This document shows, piece by piece, positions 19,469 through 28,438 of a DNA stretch of 64,000 bases. Within the stretch, counting starts at the first letter, position 1; the number at the start of each line of letters is the position of its first letter. Position numbers and translations under genes: made by a program. The DNA lies in assembly GCF_014651075.1 (NCBI RefSeq), contig NZ_BMWE01000007.1, positions 248,001 to 312,000 of the forward strand. The letters are read 5' to 3'. Source of the DNA: Streptomyces djakartensis. Its GTDB lineage: Bacteria > Actinomycetota > Actinomycetes > Streptomycetales > Streptomycetaceae. Below the pieces are notes generated by a model. That model had not been told where the DNA came from. It ran no database searches and was given only the letters and a program-made list of their open reading frames with translations.

Positions 19469-20623
19469 CTACGACGACGACTGCGCGTAGGGGTCCCAGC
19501 CGTGCTGCCGCACGGAGCTCTGGACGTGTCGGATGAGGTACTCCAGGTCCGCGCAGTAGACGGACGGATTCCGGTAGCCCTGAGCTTCGCTGAAGCGGTG
19601 TGGGAGGTAGCCACCGCCGCACACGTCCACCAGTGGGCAGGCGCGGCACTGCTCGGCGAGCGCTTCCCTGCCGTGTTGCCTGTGCAGCAGTTTCGGATGG
19701 GACAGAGCTTCGTCGAAGGAGTGGCGGAGGACGTCGAGTCCGAGCCAGGTGGCGCCCTCCTCGACCGACCGCAGGGTGTCCACGGCCTCGATGGAGCCGT
19801 CGGACTCGATCACGACGCTCGTCGGCGGGGCCAGGCCGAGCGTCTCCACCGAGCTCCGCACGCCAGAGCTGAGGGCCACGATGTCCTCCAGCATCCGGAC
19901 GGTGTGTCCGTATTCGGGCCGGGCGAGCCAGGCGTCGTACACCCTGCTCATCCACAGCCCGTACTCGGGCACAGTCGGGTCGGAGCGGTGCGGCGGGTCG
20001 TCGTGGGTCGCGTGCGGGAGGCCGAAGTCGATCACCGGCGGTTCGAACACCGCCAGGTAGTCGTGGACCTCCACGGGGTCGTTGGCCAGGTCCACGACAG
20101 CGAGCAGCCCCGCGAACAGGTGTGGCCGCGACCGCAGGAGTTCGATGCCGCGCACGGCGGAGGCGGCGCTCGACCGCCCGGCGTGCGTCAGCCGGTGCCG
20201 GTCATTGGCATGCGGCGGCCCGTCGAGGCTGACGCCGACCGCAACCTCGTACCGTTCGAAGAGGTCCAGCCACGTATCGGAGAGAAGAGTCCCGTTGGTC
20301 TGGAGCTCGAAAAGGACCCGGGTCCCGGTCGGCACGCTGTCCCCGACGACCTGCAACAGACCAGCCATGTGTCCGACGCCGACGAGAAGCGGCTCTCCAC
20401 CGTGCAGGACGACGTGGATGGTCCGAAGTCGGTGTGCGGAGGCGTGTTCACCGATCCGTCGGGCCGCAGCCTGGGCCACAGCGAGGTCCATTCGGGCGGG
20501 CAGGCGCCGCGCAGCCTGGTCCTTGGAGTTGAAGACGAAGCAGTAGTCGCAGTCGATGTTGCAGCGGTTGGCGACCTTGAGGATGAACGTCTGGAAAGGA
20601 ACGGGGCCTTCGGGTTCTGTCAT
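19469..20623 (-). CDS. FxsB-like radical SAM/SPASM peptide-modifying enzyme
   Basis: A 384-residue enzyme. The radical SAM cluster is C21-x3-C25-x2-C28 (KVANRCNIDCDYCFVFN), followed by HGGEPLL and ELQTNGTLL, the usual SAM-binding elements. The C-terminal SPASM part has C326, C329, C335 (in CGGGY) and C357 (NPSVYC) for auxiliary Fe-S clusters. The protein most resembles FxsB-type maturases, which join an aromatic ring to a nearby side chain in a peptide (three-residue cyclophanes). The ATG at 20623 is 13 bases after the precursor stop. A longer in-frame start at 20731 would overlap the precursor and is rejected. Confidence 0.9.
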   Translation of the reverse strand: MTEPEGPVPFQTFILKVANRCNIDCDYCFVFNSKDQAARRLPARMDLAVAQAAARRIGEHASAHRLRTIHVVLHGGEPLLVGVGHMAGLLQVVGDSVPTGTRVLFELQTNGTLLSDTWLDLFERYEVAVGVSLDGPPHANDRHRLTHAGRSSAASAVRGIELLRSRPHLFAGLLAVVDLANDPVEVHDYLAVFEPPVIDFGLPHATHDDPPHRSDPTVPEYGLWMSRVYDAWLARPEYGHTVRMLEDIVALSSGVRSSVETLGLAPPTSVVIESDGSIEAVDTLRSVEEGATWLGLDVLRHSFDEALSHPKLLHRQHGREALAEQCRACPLVDVCGGGYLPHRFSEAQGYRNPSVYCADLEYLIRHVQSSVRQHGWDPYAQSSS

Positions 20624-20636
20624 CGAGCGGACGTGC

Positions 20637-20840
20637 TCACAGCGGCCAGGGCCAGATGAGCGAGGCCGCGTGGGCGCCGTCGCCGACCCGGCTCGTCGCG
20701 CCCTCCTCGGCCTCCAGCCGCTGCCGGACACGGGCGGCCACGCGGTCCAGGACGGCCGTGCCGACCGCCGTCGGCTCCGCAGACGCCGGGCCGGCGGGCG
20801 TGATGATGCGTGGCTCGGTGACGGACGCGGGTGACGGCAT
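20637..20840 (-). CDS. Precursor peptide of the radical SAM enzyme
   Basis: A 67-residue peptide with GGAG seven bases before its ATG. Leader residues 24-47 (TAVGTAVLDRVAARVRQRLE) look helical; the end GDGAHAASLIWPWPL is hydrophobic and has the only two tryptophans, W63 and W65, spaced W-P-W-P-L to the free C terminus. Size, direct position before an FxsB-like enzyme and C-terminal aromatic core fit a RiPP precursor. It lacks the FxSxx ending of usual FxsA partners. Crosslinks at W63 and W65 are inference. Placement between the STAND gene (127 bases) and the maturase (13 bases) supports co-expression. Confidence 0.75.
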   Translation of the reverse strand: MPSPASVTEPRIITPAGPASAEPTAVGTAVLDRVAARVRQRLEAEEGATSRVGDGAHAASLIWPWPL

Positions 20841-20860
20841 TCAACGCTCCTCGTGAGGTA

Positions 20861-20878
20861 CGTGCCGGAAGTGGCACG
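20861..20878 (-). promoter_or_regulatory. Hairpin in the leader of the precursor gene
   Basis: CGTGCC and GGCACG form a 6-bp stem around a six-base loop, 20 bases before the precursor start. It could protect the mRNA end or partly stop transcription coming from the STAND gene. Confidence 0.35.
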
Positions 20879-20899
20879 GTGCGATGGGGCTTAAGCGAC

Positions 20900-20927
20900 A
20901 GATCACCCGGAAACGTAGCATCCTCAA
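20900..20927 (-). promoter_or_regulatory. Possible promoter for the precursor peptide
   Basis: On the minus strand TTGAGG and TGATCT are 16 bases apart, in the 127-base gap between the STAND gene and the precursor gene. A private promoter would allow more peptide than enzyme to be made. The match is modest and unproven. Confidence 0.3.
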
Positions 20928-20967
20928 CGACCCAGCCAGCACAGGAAATTCGGCCACATGGTCGGCG

Positions 20968-23736
20968 TCAGCCGGACCGCGACACCAGCAACCGTTCGAT
21001 GTCGTCCACGGACGCGCTCGCTCCCAACTGCCGGTACACGGTCACGGCGGCTCGCAGCGAGTCCACGCCGTTACCAGGTCCGTGGATCGTCCAGTCGCAG
21101 CGGCCGATGCCCTCCAGCGCCCGCGCCTCCTCCAGCGGGCAGCGGATGTCCCGCGCGAGCGTGAGCGCCTGACCAAAGTGCCCACGGGCGGCCGTCGCTT
21201 CATCGGAGGTGAGCAGCAGCATCCCCCAGTGGTTGAGTACCTCTGCCTCGCCGCACCGATCGCCCAGGCCCCGCATGATCTCCAAACCGCGCTGCAACGC
21301 CTGGACCGCGCCCTCGCGTTCACCGACGATGCCGCGCGCCAAGCCCAACTCGCTCAGCGAGGCGGCCTCACCCCCGCGACTGCCGAGTTCGCGGTAGGCG
21401 CCCAGGGCCTCCTCCAGAAGTCGGATCGACTCTGCCGCATCCCCGGTCACACGCTCCACGACGCCAAGGTGACGGATGCTGTTCGCGCGGCCGAACCGTT
21501 CACCGAGCTCGGTGAAGTGCGTCAGGGCCTGGCTGTGTGCCGTCCGCGCTCCCTCCGTATCCCCGGTCAGCCGTCGGACGACACCCAACTCGTTCAGCGC
21601 GTAAGCCTGGTGCACACGGTCGTCAAGCTCCAGGTAGATGCCGAAAGCTGCCTGGTGGTGCCGCGCGGCCAGGTCGTACGCGCCCATGAGGCAGTGCACG
21701 ACACCCAGGTCCCGCAGGGAGTTCGCCTCCCCGTACCGGTCACCTAGTTCTCGGTAGATCGCCAGGGCCTCGCTCTGCGCCTCCACCGCCGCCTCGAACT
21801 GGCTCATCTGCCGGTGTGTCATGCCGAGATCCGCGAGCGCGTTCGCCTGCCCGAGCCGGTACCCCAGCTCACGGTAGAGGGCGAGGGCATCGGTTTGGGC
21901 GCGGGCCGCGTCCTCGTTGTCCGCGGTCAGGTACCAGACGATGCCGAGTTGGTTCAGTGCCTCGGCCTTGCCACGCCGGTCGTCGACCGCTTCGTACGCC
22001 GTCACGGCGTCGTTGAGGGCCTCGATCGCCTGTGGGTAGGCCGCCATGAAGCGGCGTACGACACCCAGCTCGGCGAGGGCATCGCCCCGCGCCCGCTGGT
22101 CGCCGGTGTGGCGGGCGGCCTCGGCGGCGGTCCGATGGAGCGCGACGGCCTGGTCCCAGGGGCCGGCCTGGCGCAGGAAGGGCGCCATGGCTGCGGCGAG
22201 TCGGACCACGAGGTCGTACAGGGCGAGGCCGTTCGCCCGACGGACGCAGGCCAGGATGTTGGCCCGCTCGGTCTCCAGCCAGCTCAGGGCATCCGCCCGC
22301 GACTCCAGGACCGGCGTCTCCACCCGCGAGGTGTCGTCCGGCGCCGGTGGCACCGCGGCTCCGCTGCGCACGGTGTGCCCGTTCGCGACGGCGAGAGCGG
22401 CCAGGTAGTAGGTGCACACGCGCCGGACGGCCTGTACATGGTCCATGCTGTCTCCCTCGGCGGCGAGACCGCGAGCGTAGTCGCGCAAGAGATCGTGCAG
22501 CCGGTAGCGACTTCCCGGTTGCTCGTCGATCAGGTGGTCGTCGTAGAGCGCCTCAAGGTGCCGACGGGCCACCACGACGGAGACCTCAGCAAGAGCCGCA
22601 CCGACGTGCGGGTCGAGATCGGTGCCGGGGAAGACCCCGAGCTGTCGGAAGAAGCGCTGACGCTCCGGTGCGAGGTCCCGGTAGGAGAGGTCGAACGTCG
22701 CGGTGACGGCGCGTTCCCCGGCGCGCAGCTCCCCCAGGCGGTCCCGCGCCGCCACCAGCCGCCCGCGCAGGTCCTCGGCGGTCCAGGACGGATGGTGCCG
22801 CAGCCGTGCCGCGAGCAGCGACACCCCCAGCGGCAGACACCCGCACAGCCGCACCAACTCGTCCACCACATTCCGGCCGAGAGCGTCGGCCCGCCGCCCA
22901 CTGAGCCGCACGAAGAGTTCGACCGCGTGATCCGGCGGCAGTGCGTCCACCGACATGACCACCTCCTCGTTCGCCACCAGCCGCTTGCGACTGGTCACCA
23001 ACACCAGACACCCGCTCCCACCGGGGAGCAGTGGCTCCAACTGTCGGTAGCTGGCCGCGTTGTCGAGAATCAGCAGCGCCTTCTTGCCCGCGAGCCTGCT
23101 CCGCCACATGGCGGCCCGGGCCTCGGTGACCGCTCCGACGTCGTCACCGACGGGAATCTGCTGCGTCGGCACGCCGGCGGCCGCGAGAAGCGAGGCGAGC
23201 GCCTCGCCGGCCTGCACCGGAGTACGCCCCGGCGTGTGCCCGTTGAGGTTCACGAAAAGCTGTCCGTCGGGGAAACGCTCGGAGAGCAGGTGGCCTGCGT
23301 GCACGGCGAAGGTGGTCTTCCCAACTCCGGGCATGCCGTCGATCACGTGAACGGGCAGCCCCTCACCACGCTCCTGTGAGGCCCGCACCGAGCCCACCAG
23401 CCGCTCCAGCTCCGCGGCACGGTCGGTGAACGCGGCGCTGTCACGCGGCAACGAACGCAGCACCTGGGCGGCCCCCGGTGGCCCGGCTCCATCCTCCGGT
23501 CGCTCCGGAAGGGCGGGAGGCCGAGTCTCGGAGAGTCCCGCGAGCAGGGCCGTCAGCCCCGCCATCGTCACACCCAACACGACGAACGAGAACCACGCGT
23601 GCTCCTGTAACCACCCCAGCCAGCCCGGCCACCGCGACTCATCGGACACGGCGTTCGTGACGAGCCCGACCAGCATGGTGGTCACAGCGCCGCCTCCGGC
23701 GACGACGGCGATCGCGATCCCGCGCCGGAGCCTCAT
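20968..23736 (-). CDS. STAND NTPase with TPR repeats (FxsT-like)
   Basis: A 922-residue protein. Two membrane segments lie at about 7-26 and 47-67. Then a NB-ARC/STAND NTPase starts with LPRDSAAFTDRAAELERL (96-113), has P-loop GMPGVGKT (134-141), Walker B-like ALLILDN and a winged-helix part. From about 540 to the end come eight or more 40-residue TPR units (for example ANALADLGMTHRQMSQFEAAVEAQ). FxSxx-type peptide systems usually include such a TPR/NTPase protein. Membrane tethering is notable. ATG with GGAG eight bases upstream; probably first gene of the operon (a TTGACC element is at 23886-23891). Confidence 0.88.
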   Translation of the reverse strand: MRLRRGIAIAVVAGGGAVTTMLVGLVTNAVSDESRWPGWLGWLQEHAWFSFVVLGVTMAGLTALLAGLSETRPPALPERPEDGAGPPGAAQVLRSLPRDSAAFTDRAAELERLVGSVRASQERGEGLPVHVIDGMPGVGKTTFAVHAGHLLSERFPDGQLFVNLNGHTPGRTPVQAGEALASLLAAAGVPTQQIPVGDDVGAVTEARAAMWRSRLAGKKALLILDNAASYRQLEPLLPGGSGCLVLVTSRKRLVANEEVVMSVDALPPDHAVELFVRLSGRRADALGRNVVDELVRLCGCLPLGVSLLAARLRHHPSWTAEDLRGRLVAARDRLGELRAGERAVTATFDLSYRDLAPERQRFFRQLGVFPGTDLDPHVGAALAEVSVVVARRHLEALYDDHLIDEQPGSRYRLHDLLRDYARGLAAEGDSMDHVQAVRRVCTYYLAALAVANGHTVRSGAAVPPAPDDTSRVETPVLESRADALSWLETERANILACVRRANGLALYDLVVRLAAAMAPFLRQAGPWDQAVALHRTAAEAARHTGDQRARGDALAELGVVRRFMAAYPQAIEALNDAVTAYEAVDDRRGKAEALNQLGIVWYLTADNEDAARAQTDALALYRELGYRLGQANALADLGMTHRQMSQFEAAVEAQSEALAIYRELGDRYGEANSLRDLGVVHCLMGAYDLAARHHQAAFGIYLELDDRVHQAYALNELGVVRRLTGDTEGARTAHSQALTHFTELGERFGRANSIRHLGVVERVTGDAAESIRLLEEALGAYRELGSRGGEAASLSELGLARGIVGEREGAVQALQRGLEIMRGLGDRCGEAEVLNHWGMLLLTSDEATAARGHFGQALTLARDIRCPLEEARALEGIGRCDWTIHGPGNGVDSLRAAVTVYRQLGASASVDDIERLLVSRSG

Positions 23737-23976
23737 ACAAAGGCTCCAGCAGCAGTCAGGGGAGCGGCCGATTCACCCCTGGTGCCGCTGACGAGACACC
23801 ACGCACTGCCAACCGACCTGGTCACGAAGGCAACCCCCGAGTAGAACGCCCCAACTTCCCTAACGGAACAATCCTCGTAGACCTTGGTCAAGGGCGCGTC
23901 TGAGCCAGGAGGTGCGCCAGCTGCCGCAAGGCGCGCCCGCCCACGGCCACCGCACCATCAGAAGTCCACTCGGGAC

Positions 23977-24603
23977 CTACTCGGCATCGCGGGTCGTGGC
24001 CTCCGATTCAGCCGGTTCGGTAGACCTCCTGCCAGTACTCTCGCCCTTCTCGCCCGCCTCGACGTGGGCGCAGCGCCGCCGTTGCAGCTCATCGCGTTCA
24101 ACGTCCGGGATCGTCATCGACTCGGCAAGCACGGCGGCGAGCGCGTCCACTTGAGTGTTGTCTACATCGGCGTGGAAGAGCCACCGGATGTTCTCGTCGC
24201 GCGTGATGAGGTCGATCGCCAAGCGCGAACTTTTGTCGTGTGTGATCGTTGCTCGGACGTATCGCACGTGGTCAATCGAGATGTCCTGACGGATGTCGGC
24301 TTGCTCAAGCAATATATTCGTCTTGGCCGTGATGATGCGGCGATCCGTGACGGCGACCAGTGTCTTTGCCGCAGCCTTGTCCCTCGCTGCCGCCAACTTC
24401 TCCTTCGCTCCGCCGACGATCGCAGAAATTGGACCAAGGTCATCGAGCTGGTCGGGGAAGCCGAGGACACGTAGGGTCGTCGCCGTCGTCGAGTCGATGT
24501 CCGAGTCGGACGTCGGATCGTCCACAACAGGTAAGTCGGCGGTATTGCTCCGGCCGTTCTCCTCAGGCCCGGCGATCTCCGTCGAGTCCGAAGGGTCCTG
24601 CAT
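23977..24603 (-). CDS. PH-domain-like protein, function unknown
   Basis: About 208 residues, start at the ATG of QDPSDSTEIAG with GGAGGAG five bases upstream. The centre TLVAVTDRRIITAKTNIL followed by ADIRQDISIDHVRYV and LAIDLITRDENIRWLFHAD is a bacterial PH-like (YokE-like) domain, generally of unknown function. Both ends are disordered and charged; the tail ends ESTGRRSTEPAESEATTRDAE. No membrane segment. The region's G+C is somewhat lower than its neighbours, consistent with acquisition. The 240-base gap to the STAND gene shows no other ORF. Confidence 0.75.
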   Translation of the reverse strand: MQDPSDSTEIAGPEENGRSNTADLPVVDDPTSDSDIDSTTATTLRVLGFPDQLDDLGPISAIVGGAKEKLAAARDKAAAKTLVAVTDRRIITAKTNILLEQADIRQDISIDHVRYVRATITHDKSSRLAIDLITRDENIRWLFHADVDNTQVDALAAVLAESMTIPDVERDELQRRRCAHVEAGEKGESTGRRSTEPAESEATTRDAE

Positions 24604-24736
24604 GCGATCTCCTCCCCCGCGGGCGCGCACAACGGCCGGACCTCGCGTTGACCGCCGAGGTCTACGGCTCAACGCCCTGCGGTTCGGTCCGAATCCGCCG
24701 GGCTGATTCCGCACTGGCCGGTGCCGGCTGAGCGCT

Positions 24737-24753
24737 CCGGGGCTTCGCTCCGG
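24737..24753 (-). terminator. Possible terminator after the PIG-L gene
   Basis: CCGGAGC and GCCCCGG (one G-T or mismatch) pair around GAA directly after the PIG-L stop on the minus strand. No clear T run follows, so this is tentative. Confidence 0.4.
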
Positions 24754-24762
24754 ATGAGTGGA

Positions 24763-25596
24763 TCAGCGCAGTCCGGCGAAGAGATCGTTCTCGGGTACGG
24801 CGGCGCCGGTGGCGTCCTTGACACGTACGAAGGTCTCCACGCCCATCAGCTCGCCGAACCTCTCCTTGCCCATCCTGAGGAAGAAGATGTTCTCGCCCTG
24901 ACTGGCGTGCGCGGCCAGCGCGTCGAACTTCTGGCCGCTGAACGCGGTGGTGTCCACCCACGTGGTGATCTCATCGTCAGGGAGGCCGATCTCGGCCATC
25001 GCGGCGGCCTCGGCAGGGTCCGGCTCCGGCATGTCCGGATGAAACTCACGGATGATCTCGCCGAACCGCTGCATCATCGAGCGGGGCGCCGTGGTCCAGT
25101 ACACCTTCGGTGTCAGCGCGGTCATCTCCAGCGCCGCCATCGTGATGCGGTGGGCCTGGATGTGGTCGGGGTGGCCGTAGAAGCCGTTCTCGTCGTAGGT
25201 GACGACCACATCAGGTCGGTAGTGCCGCATGAGTTCCGCGAGTCGGGCCGCGCCTTCCTCGACGGGGGTCTGCCAGAACGATCCGGGGGCGTCGTTGCTC
25301 GGCCAGCCCATCATCCCGGAGTCGGCGTACTCCAGCATCTCCAGATCGCTGACCTTCAGGACGTCACAACTCGCCTTGAGTTCCTGACGGCGCATCAGTG
25401 CGACGGCCGCCGGATCGTGCCCGGGATCGCCCGGCTTGACACCCCCCGGTCCGTCACCGCAACCGCCGTCGGTACACGTCACGAGGACCGTGCGGATGCC
25501 TTCCGCCGCGTACCGCGCGAGGACCCCTCCGGTTCCGGTGGCCTCGTCGTCGGGATGAGCGTGCACCGCCATGAGCGTCAGGGGCCGGTCAGTCAT
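24763..25596 (-). CDS. PIG-L family deacetylase (LmbE/MshB-like)
   Basis: A 277-residue zinc-dependent N-deacetylase. The metal motif AHPDDE is at 13-18, and GFYGHPDHIQAHRI supplies the third ligand. The family includes MshB and Mca of mycothiol metabolism, also LmbE-type sugar deacetylases. Mycothiol enzymes would be plausible in an actinomycete, but the core enzymes are normally encoded elsewhere, so this paralogue's substrate is unknown. The ATG at 25596 has AGGAGG eight bases upstream; the open frame further upstream is not coding-like. Confidence 0.9.
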   Translation of the reverse strand: MTDRPLTLMAVHAHPDDEATGTGGVLARYAAEGIRTVLVTCTDGGCGDGPGGVKPGDPGHDPAAVALMRRQELKASCDVLKVSDLEMLEYADSGMMGWPSNDAPGSFWQTPVEEGAARLAELMRHYRPDVVVTYDENGFYGHPDHIQAHRITMAALEMTALTPKVYWTTAPRSMMQRFGEIIREFHPDMPEPDPAEAAAMAEIGLPDDEITTWVDTTAFSGQKFDALAAHASQGENIFFLRMGKERFGELMGVETFVRVKDATGAAVPENDLFAGLR

Positions 25597-25807
25597 CAAG
25601 CAGTCCTCCTGCAGAGATACGTCTGGTCCGGTGTGCGGCGTGCGTACCGCGATCTCGGGGCCGGACCCTGCCGGGGCAGACGACCTTGTGGTCCCCGAGT
25701 TCCCGCCCGTGCGGCGCCGGTCCCTCTGTCGATGTAACAGTGCCGGCCGGACCCGCTGTTCCCGCGCGCCGCATGTCTCAGCGCCTCTGCACAACGCGTC
25801 GACGGTC

Positions 25808-25951
25808 GTGACCGTGGGTATCGGGGTGCTCGTCTGCTGTGCGGGGTTGCTGGTCATCAACTTGGTGTGGGCGCTCTTCACCCTCAACGGCCAGGTGTAC
25901 GCCTCCATGGCGAGACGAGGGGATCCGGGCAGCCGCGTATTCCAAGCGTGA
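25808..25951 (+). CDS. Possible one-TM microprotein
   Basis: From a GTG at 25808 a 47-residue ORF reads VTVGIGVLVCCAGLLVINLVW-type hydrophobic residues, then ALFTLNGQVYASMARRG. The one membrane helix and charged end look protein-like, but no ribosome site is seen and the ORF lies in the 619-base space between the divergent PIG-L and SRPBCC genes. It may be chance. Confidence 0.25.
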   Translation: MTVGIGVLVCCAGLLVINLVWALFTLNGQVYASMARRGDPGSRVFQA

Positions 25952-25982
25952 ACAGGAACGTCGTCGCATGCTTGAGGATGAC

Positions 25983-26012
25983 GGTGATCAGCAGGTGATC
26001 AGCAGGTGATCA
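25983..26012. repeat. Three TGATCA sites at 11-base spacing
   Basis: GGTGATCAGCA occurs in three direct copies (the first preceded by C, the last ending in AG). Each holds the palindrome TGATCA, so the sites face the same side of the helix. It lies about 200 bases before the SRPBCC start, within the 25597-26215 gap. It could be an operator array. Confidence 0.6.
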
Positions 26013-26215
26013 GAGCCGGAGGTGCCGTCTCTGATCGGTGCTCGCCCTGGCGGGAAATGTGGCTGATTCACACGATAAGCACCTGTTTGGGCTGTAGGTG
26101 GGCGGGGACCCGCACCGCACGCCGCCGGAGCACCGAGGTTCTGCCCGGCGGGCCGGGTGAAACGACCGTGAAGCGGCTCGCCTTCCATTCACCTCACCGG
26201 ACGTGAGGAGCACTG

Positions 26216-27154
26216 ATGACAACAGACACCCGCTCCACCTCCCGCCTGCGAGACGATCCGCTCGTACGTCGCCTCGGCTGGGCCAGTGCGCTCCTGGGCG
26301 TGCCCCAGGTCGTCGCCCCGGCGGGCTTCGCGAGGGCCCTGGGCGTGGGCGACGCCCCACGGCACCGATCGGCCACGACAGCCGTCGGTGTGCGCGAACT
26401 GGCGGCCGCGACCGGGCTGCTGGGACGGCCGCATCCCGTCTGGCTCTGGGGTCGCGTCGGTGGTGACCTGATGGATCTGACGATGCTCGCCCGGGCCTTG
26501 AAGAACCACAACGGTCGCGGCCTCGGACGCACCGTCGCCGCGACGGCCGCGGTCACCGCCGTCACCGCCACAGACGTCTACGCGGCCGTGACCCGCACTC
26601 GCAGGAGCACCCCCATGGAACTGACCGCGGCCACCACCGTCACCCGATCCCCGGACGAGGCGTACACCCTCTGGAAGGACCTGGAGCGACTGCCGGACTT
26701 CATGGTGCACCTGGACGAGGTGCACGTGACCGGCCCGCGCACCAGCCACTGGCAGGCCAGCGCACCGTTCGGCAGGACAGTCGAATGGGACGCCGAGATC
26801 ACTCAGGACGTCCCGGGCCAGCTGATCGCGTGGCGGTCGGTGGACGGTGCCGACATCGACAACTCCGGCGAAGCCCGTTTCGTGCCGGCCCCAGGCGGCC
26901 AGGGCACGGAGATACGGGTGTCCCTGCGCTACGACCTGCCCGGGGGGCCGCTGGGCAAGGCGGCGGCGCGCTACTTCGGCGAGGAGCCGCACCAGCAGCT
27001 GGACGACGACCTACGCCGCTTCAAGCAGATCGCGGAAACCGGTGAGGTCGTCCGCTCCGAGGGCGCACCCGGCGGCAAACGGGCCCGCGGTGAGTTCCCG
27101 CAGCACCCGGCCCGGCCGCTGACCGTGGACGAACTGAAGGAGGCCCTGTCATGA
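26216..27154 (+). CDS. SRPBCC (polyketide cyclase-like) protein with membrane N terminus
   Basis: A 312-residue protein. Residues 1-125 form a small hydrophobic part (DUF4267-like, with segments about 50-70 and 100-120). From about 140 to 280 comes an SRPBCC/START-type lipid- or polyketide-binding domain: [29 protein letters not shown] is the characteristic opening. ATG preceded by GTGAGGAGCAC. Its stop overlaps the next gene's ATG (ATGA), so it is made together with the alcohol dehydrogenase. Family members in similar pairs are stress-related; the ligand is unknown. Confidence 0.8.
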   Translation: MTTDTRSTSRLRDDPLVRRLGWASALLGVPQVVAPAGFARALGVGDAPRHRSATTAVGVRELAAATGLLGRPHPVWLWGRVGGDLMDLTMLARALKNHNGRGLGRTVAATAAVTAVTATDVYAAVTRTRRSTPMELTAATTVTRSPDEAYTLWKDLERLPDFMVHLDEVHVTGPRTSHWQASAPFGRTVEWDAEITQDVPGQLIAWRSVDGADIDNSGEARFVPAPGGQGTEIRVSLRYDLPGGPLGKAAARYFGEEPHQQLDDDLRRFKQIAETGEVVRSEGAPGGKRARGEFPQHPARPLTVDELKEALS

Positions 27155-28314
27155 AGGCCAACTGCTGGACGGGGCGCAACTCGGTCGAGGTGCAGGACGT
27201 CCCCGACCCCTCGATCCTGAACAGCCGCGACGCCATCGTGAAAATCACCTCGACGGCGATCTGCGGCTCCGACCTCCATCTGGTCGACGGCTACGTGCCC
27301 ACCATGGAGAAGGGCGACATCCTGGGCCATGAGTTCATGGGAGAGGTCGTCGAGGTCGGCCCCGGTATCAGTGACGGCAGACTGCGCGTCGGCGACCGGG
27401 TCGTGGTGCCCTTCCCCATCGCCTGCGGCGCTTGTGCGTCCTGCCGCGCGGAGCTGTACTCGTGCTGCGAGAACAGCAACCCCAACGCCGGCATGTTCGG
27501 TCATCCCACCTGCGGCATCTACGGGTACTCACATCTCACCGGCGGCTTCGCCGGCGGCCAGGCCGAGTACGCGCGGGTGGTGCTCGCCGACACCAACGCC
27601 CTCAAGATCGAGTCGGACCTGACCGACGAGCAGGTGCTCTTCCTGTCCGACATCCTGCCCACCGGCTACATGGGCGCCGACATGTGCGACATCAAGCAAG
27701 GTGACGTCGTCGCCGTCTGGGGCGCCGGGCCGGTCGGCCAGTTCGCCATGGACAGCGCCCGGGTCCTGGGCGCGGAAAAGATCATCGCCATCGACAAGGA
27801 GACCTACCGCCTCGACATGGCCGCCGCCCAGGGCTACACCACCATCGACTTCGAGGACACCGACGTACGGTCCGCCCTGCTCGAACTCACCGGCGGCCGG
27901 GGCCCCGACAAGTGCATCGACGCGGTCGGCATGGAGGCCACACACGGCGCCTCCCACGTCGACCTCTACGACCGGGCCAAGCAGGCGGTCCGCTCCGAGA
28001 CCGACCGGCCGCACGCCCTGCGCCAGGCCATCATGTCCTGCCGGAGCGGCGGCGTGGTCTCGGTCATCGGCGTCTACGGCGGGATGATCGACAAGTTCCC
28101 GGCGGGTGCCTGGATGAACAGGTCACTGACCCTGCGGACCGGCCAGTGCCATGTGCAGAGGTACATGCGACCGCTGCTGGGCATGATCGAGCAGGGCAAG
28201 ATCGACCCCACCCGGATCATCACCCACCGGCTGCCCCTGACCGAGGCACCGACCGGCTACGACCTGTTCAAGAACAAGAAGGACCACTGCGAGAAGGTCG
28301 TCCTCACACCGTGA
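27151..28314 (+). CDS. Zinc-dependent alcohol/formaldehyde dehydrogenase
   Basis: A 387-residue medium-chain dehydrogenase. Catalytic zinc region: [12 protein letters not shown] and [14 protein letters not shown]. Structural zinc: [15 protein letters not shown]. Nucleotide loop: [18 protein letters not shown] with an acidic residue after it (NAD). It resembles glutathione-independent formaldehyde dehydrogenases. The start overlaps the SRPBCC stop (ATGA). Converges on tRNA-Pro with a two-way terminator between. Confidence 0.9.
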   Translation: MKANCWTGRNSVEVQDVPDPSILNSRDAIVKITSTAICGSDLHLVDGYVPTMEKGDILGHEFMGEVVEVGPGISDGRLRVGDRVVVPFPIACGACASCRAELYSCCENSNPNAGMFGHPTCGIYGYSHLTGGFAGGQAEYARVVLADTNALKIESDLTDEQVLFLSDILPTGYMGADMCDIKQGDVVAVWGAGPVGQFAMDSARVLGAEKIIAIDKETYRLDMAAAQGYTTIDFEDTDVRSALLELTGGRGPDKCIDAVGMEATHGASHVDLYDRAKQAVRSETDRPHALRQAIMSCRSGGVVSVIGVYGGMIDKFPAGAWMNRSLTLRTGQCHVQRYMRPLLGMIEQGKIDPTRIITHRLPLTEAPTGYDLFKNKKDHCEKVVLTP

Positions 28315-28398
28315 GGGAAGCGATCGTCGGTGCTGATCCGCAGCGGCCGTAGGGACGCGGGAACCAGTAGTCACGCAGATGGACACGCAGACGAAAAG

Positions 28399-28438
28399 CA
28401 GGTGAGGCACCAACCGAATTCGGTAGGTGCCTCACCTG
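28399..28438. terminator. Two-way terminator between dehydrogenase and tRNA-Pro
   Basis: A 13-bp stem CAGGTGAGGCACC with its exact complement at 28426-28438 encloses a further palindrome (ACCGAATTCGGT), interrupted only by an A-A pair. On the minus strand it is followed by CTTTTCGTC. Strong enough to end transcription from both sides. Confidence 0.85.

Noticed and set aside
19378..19614. 79-codon N-terminal extension of the acetyltransferase
   Set aside because: Arg/Ser/Thr rich antisense-like sequence; the ATG at 19377 has an ideal ribosome site.
20831..21747. Plus-strand ORFs across the STAND gene end and precursor gene
   Set aside because: Compositions are those of antisense frames; the minus-strand genes have domains and ribosome sites.
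24660..24715. GGTTCGGTCCGAATCC stretch resembling a tRNA T arm
   Set aside because: No acceptor or anticodon arms at the needed distance; just a short inverted repeat.
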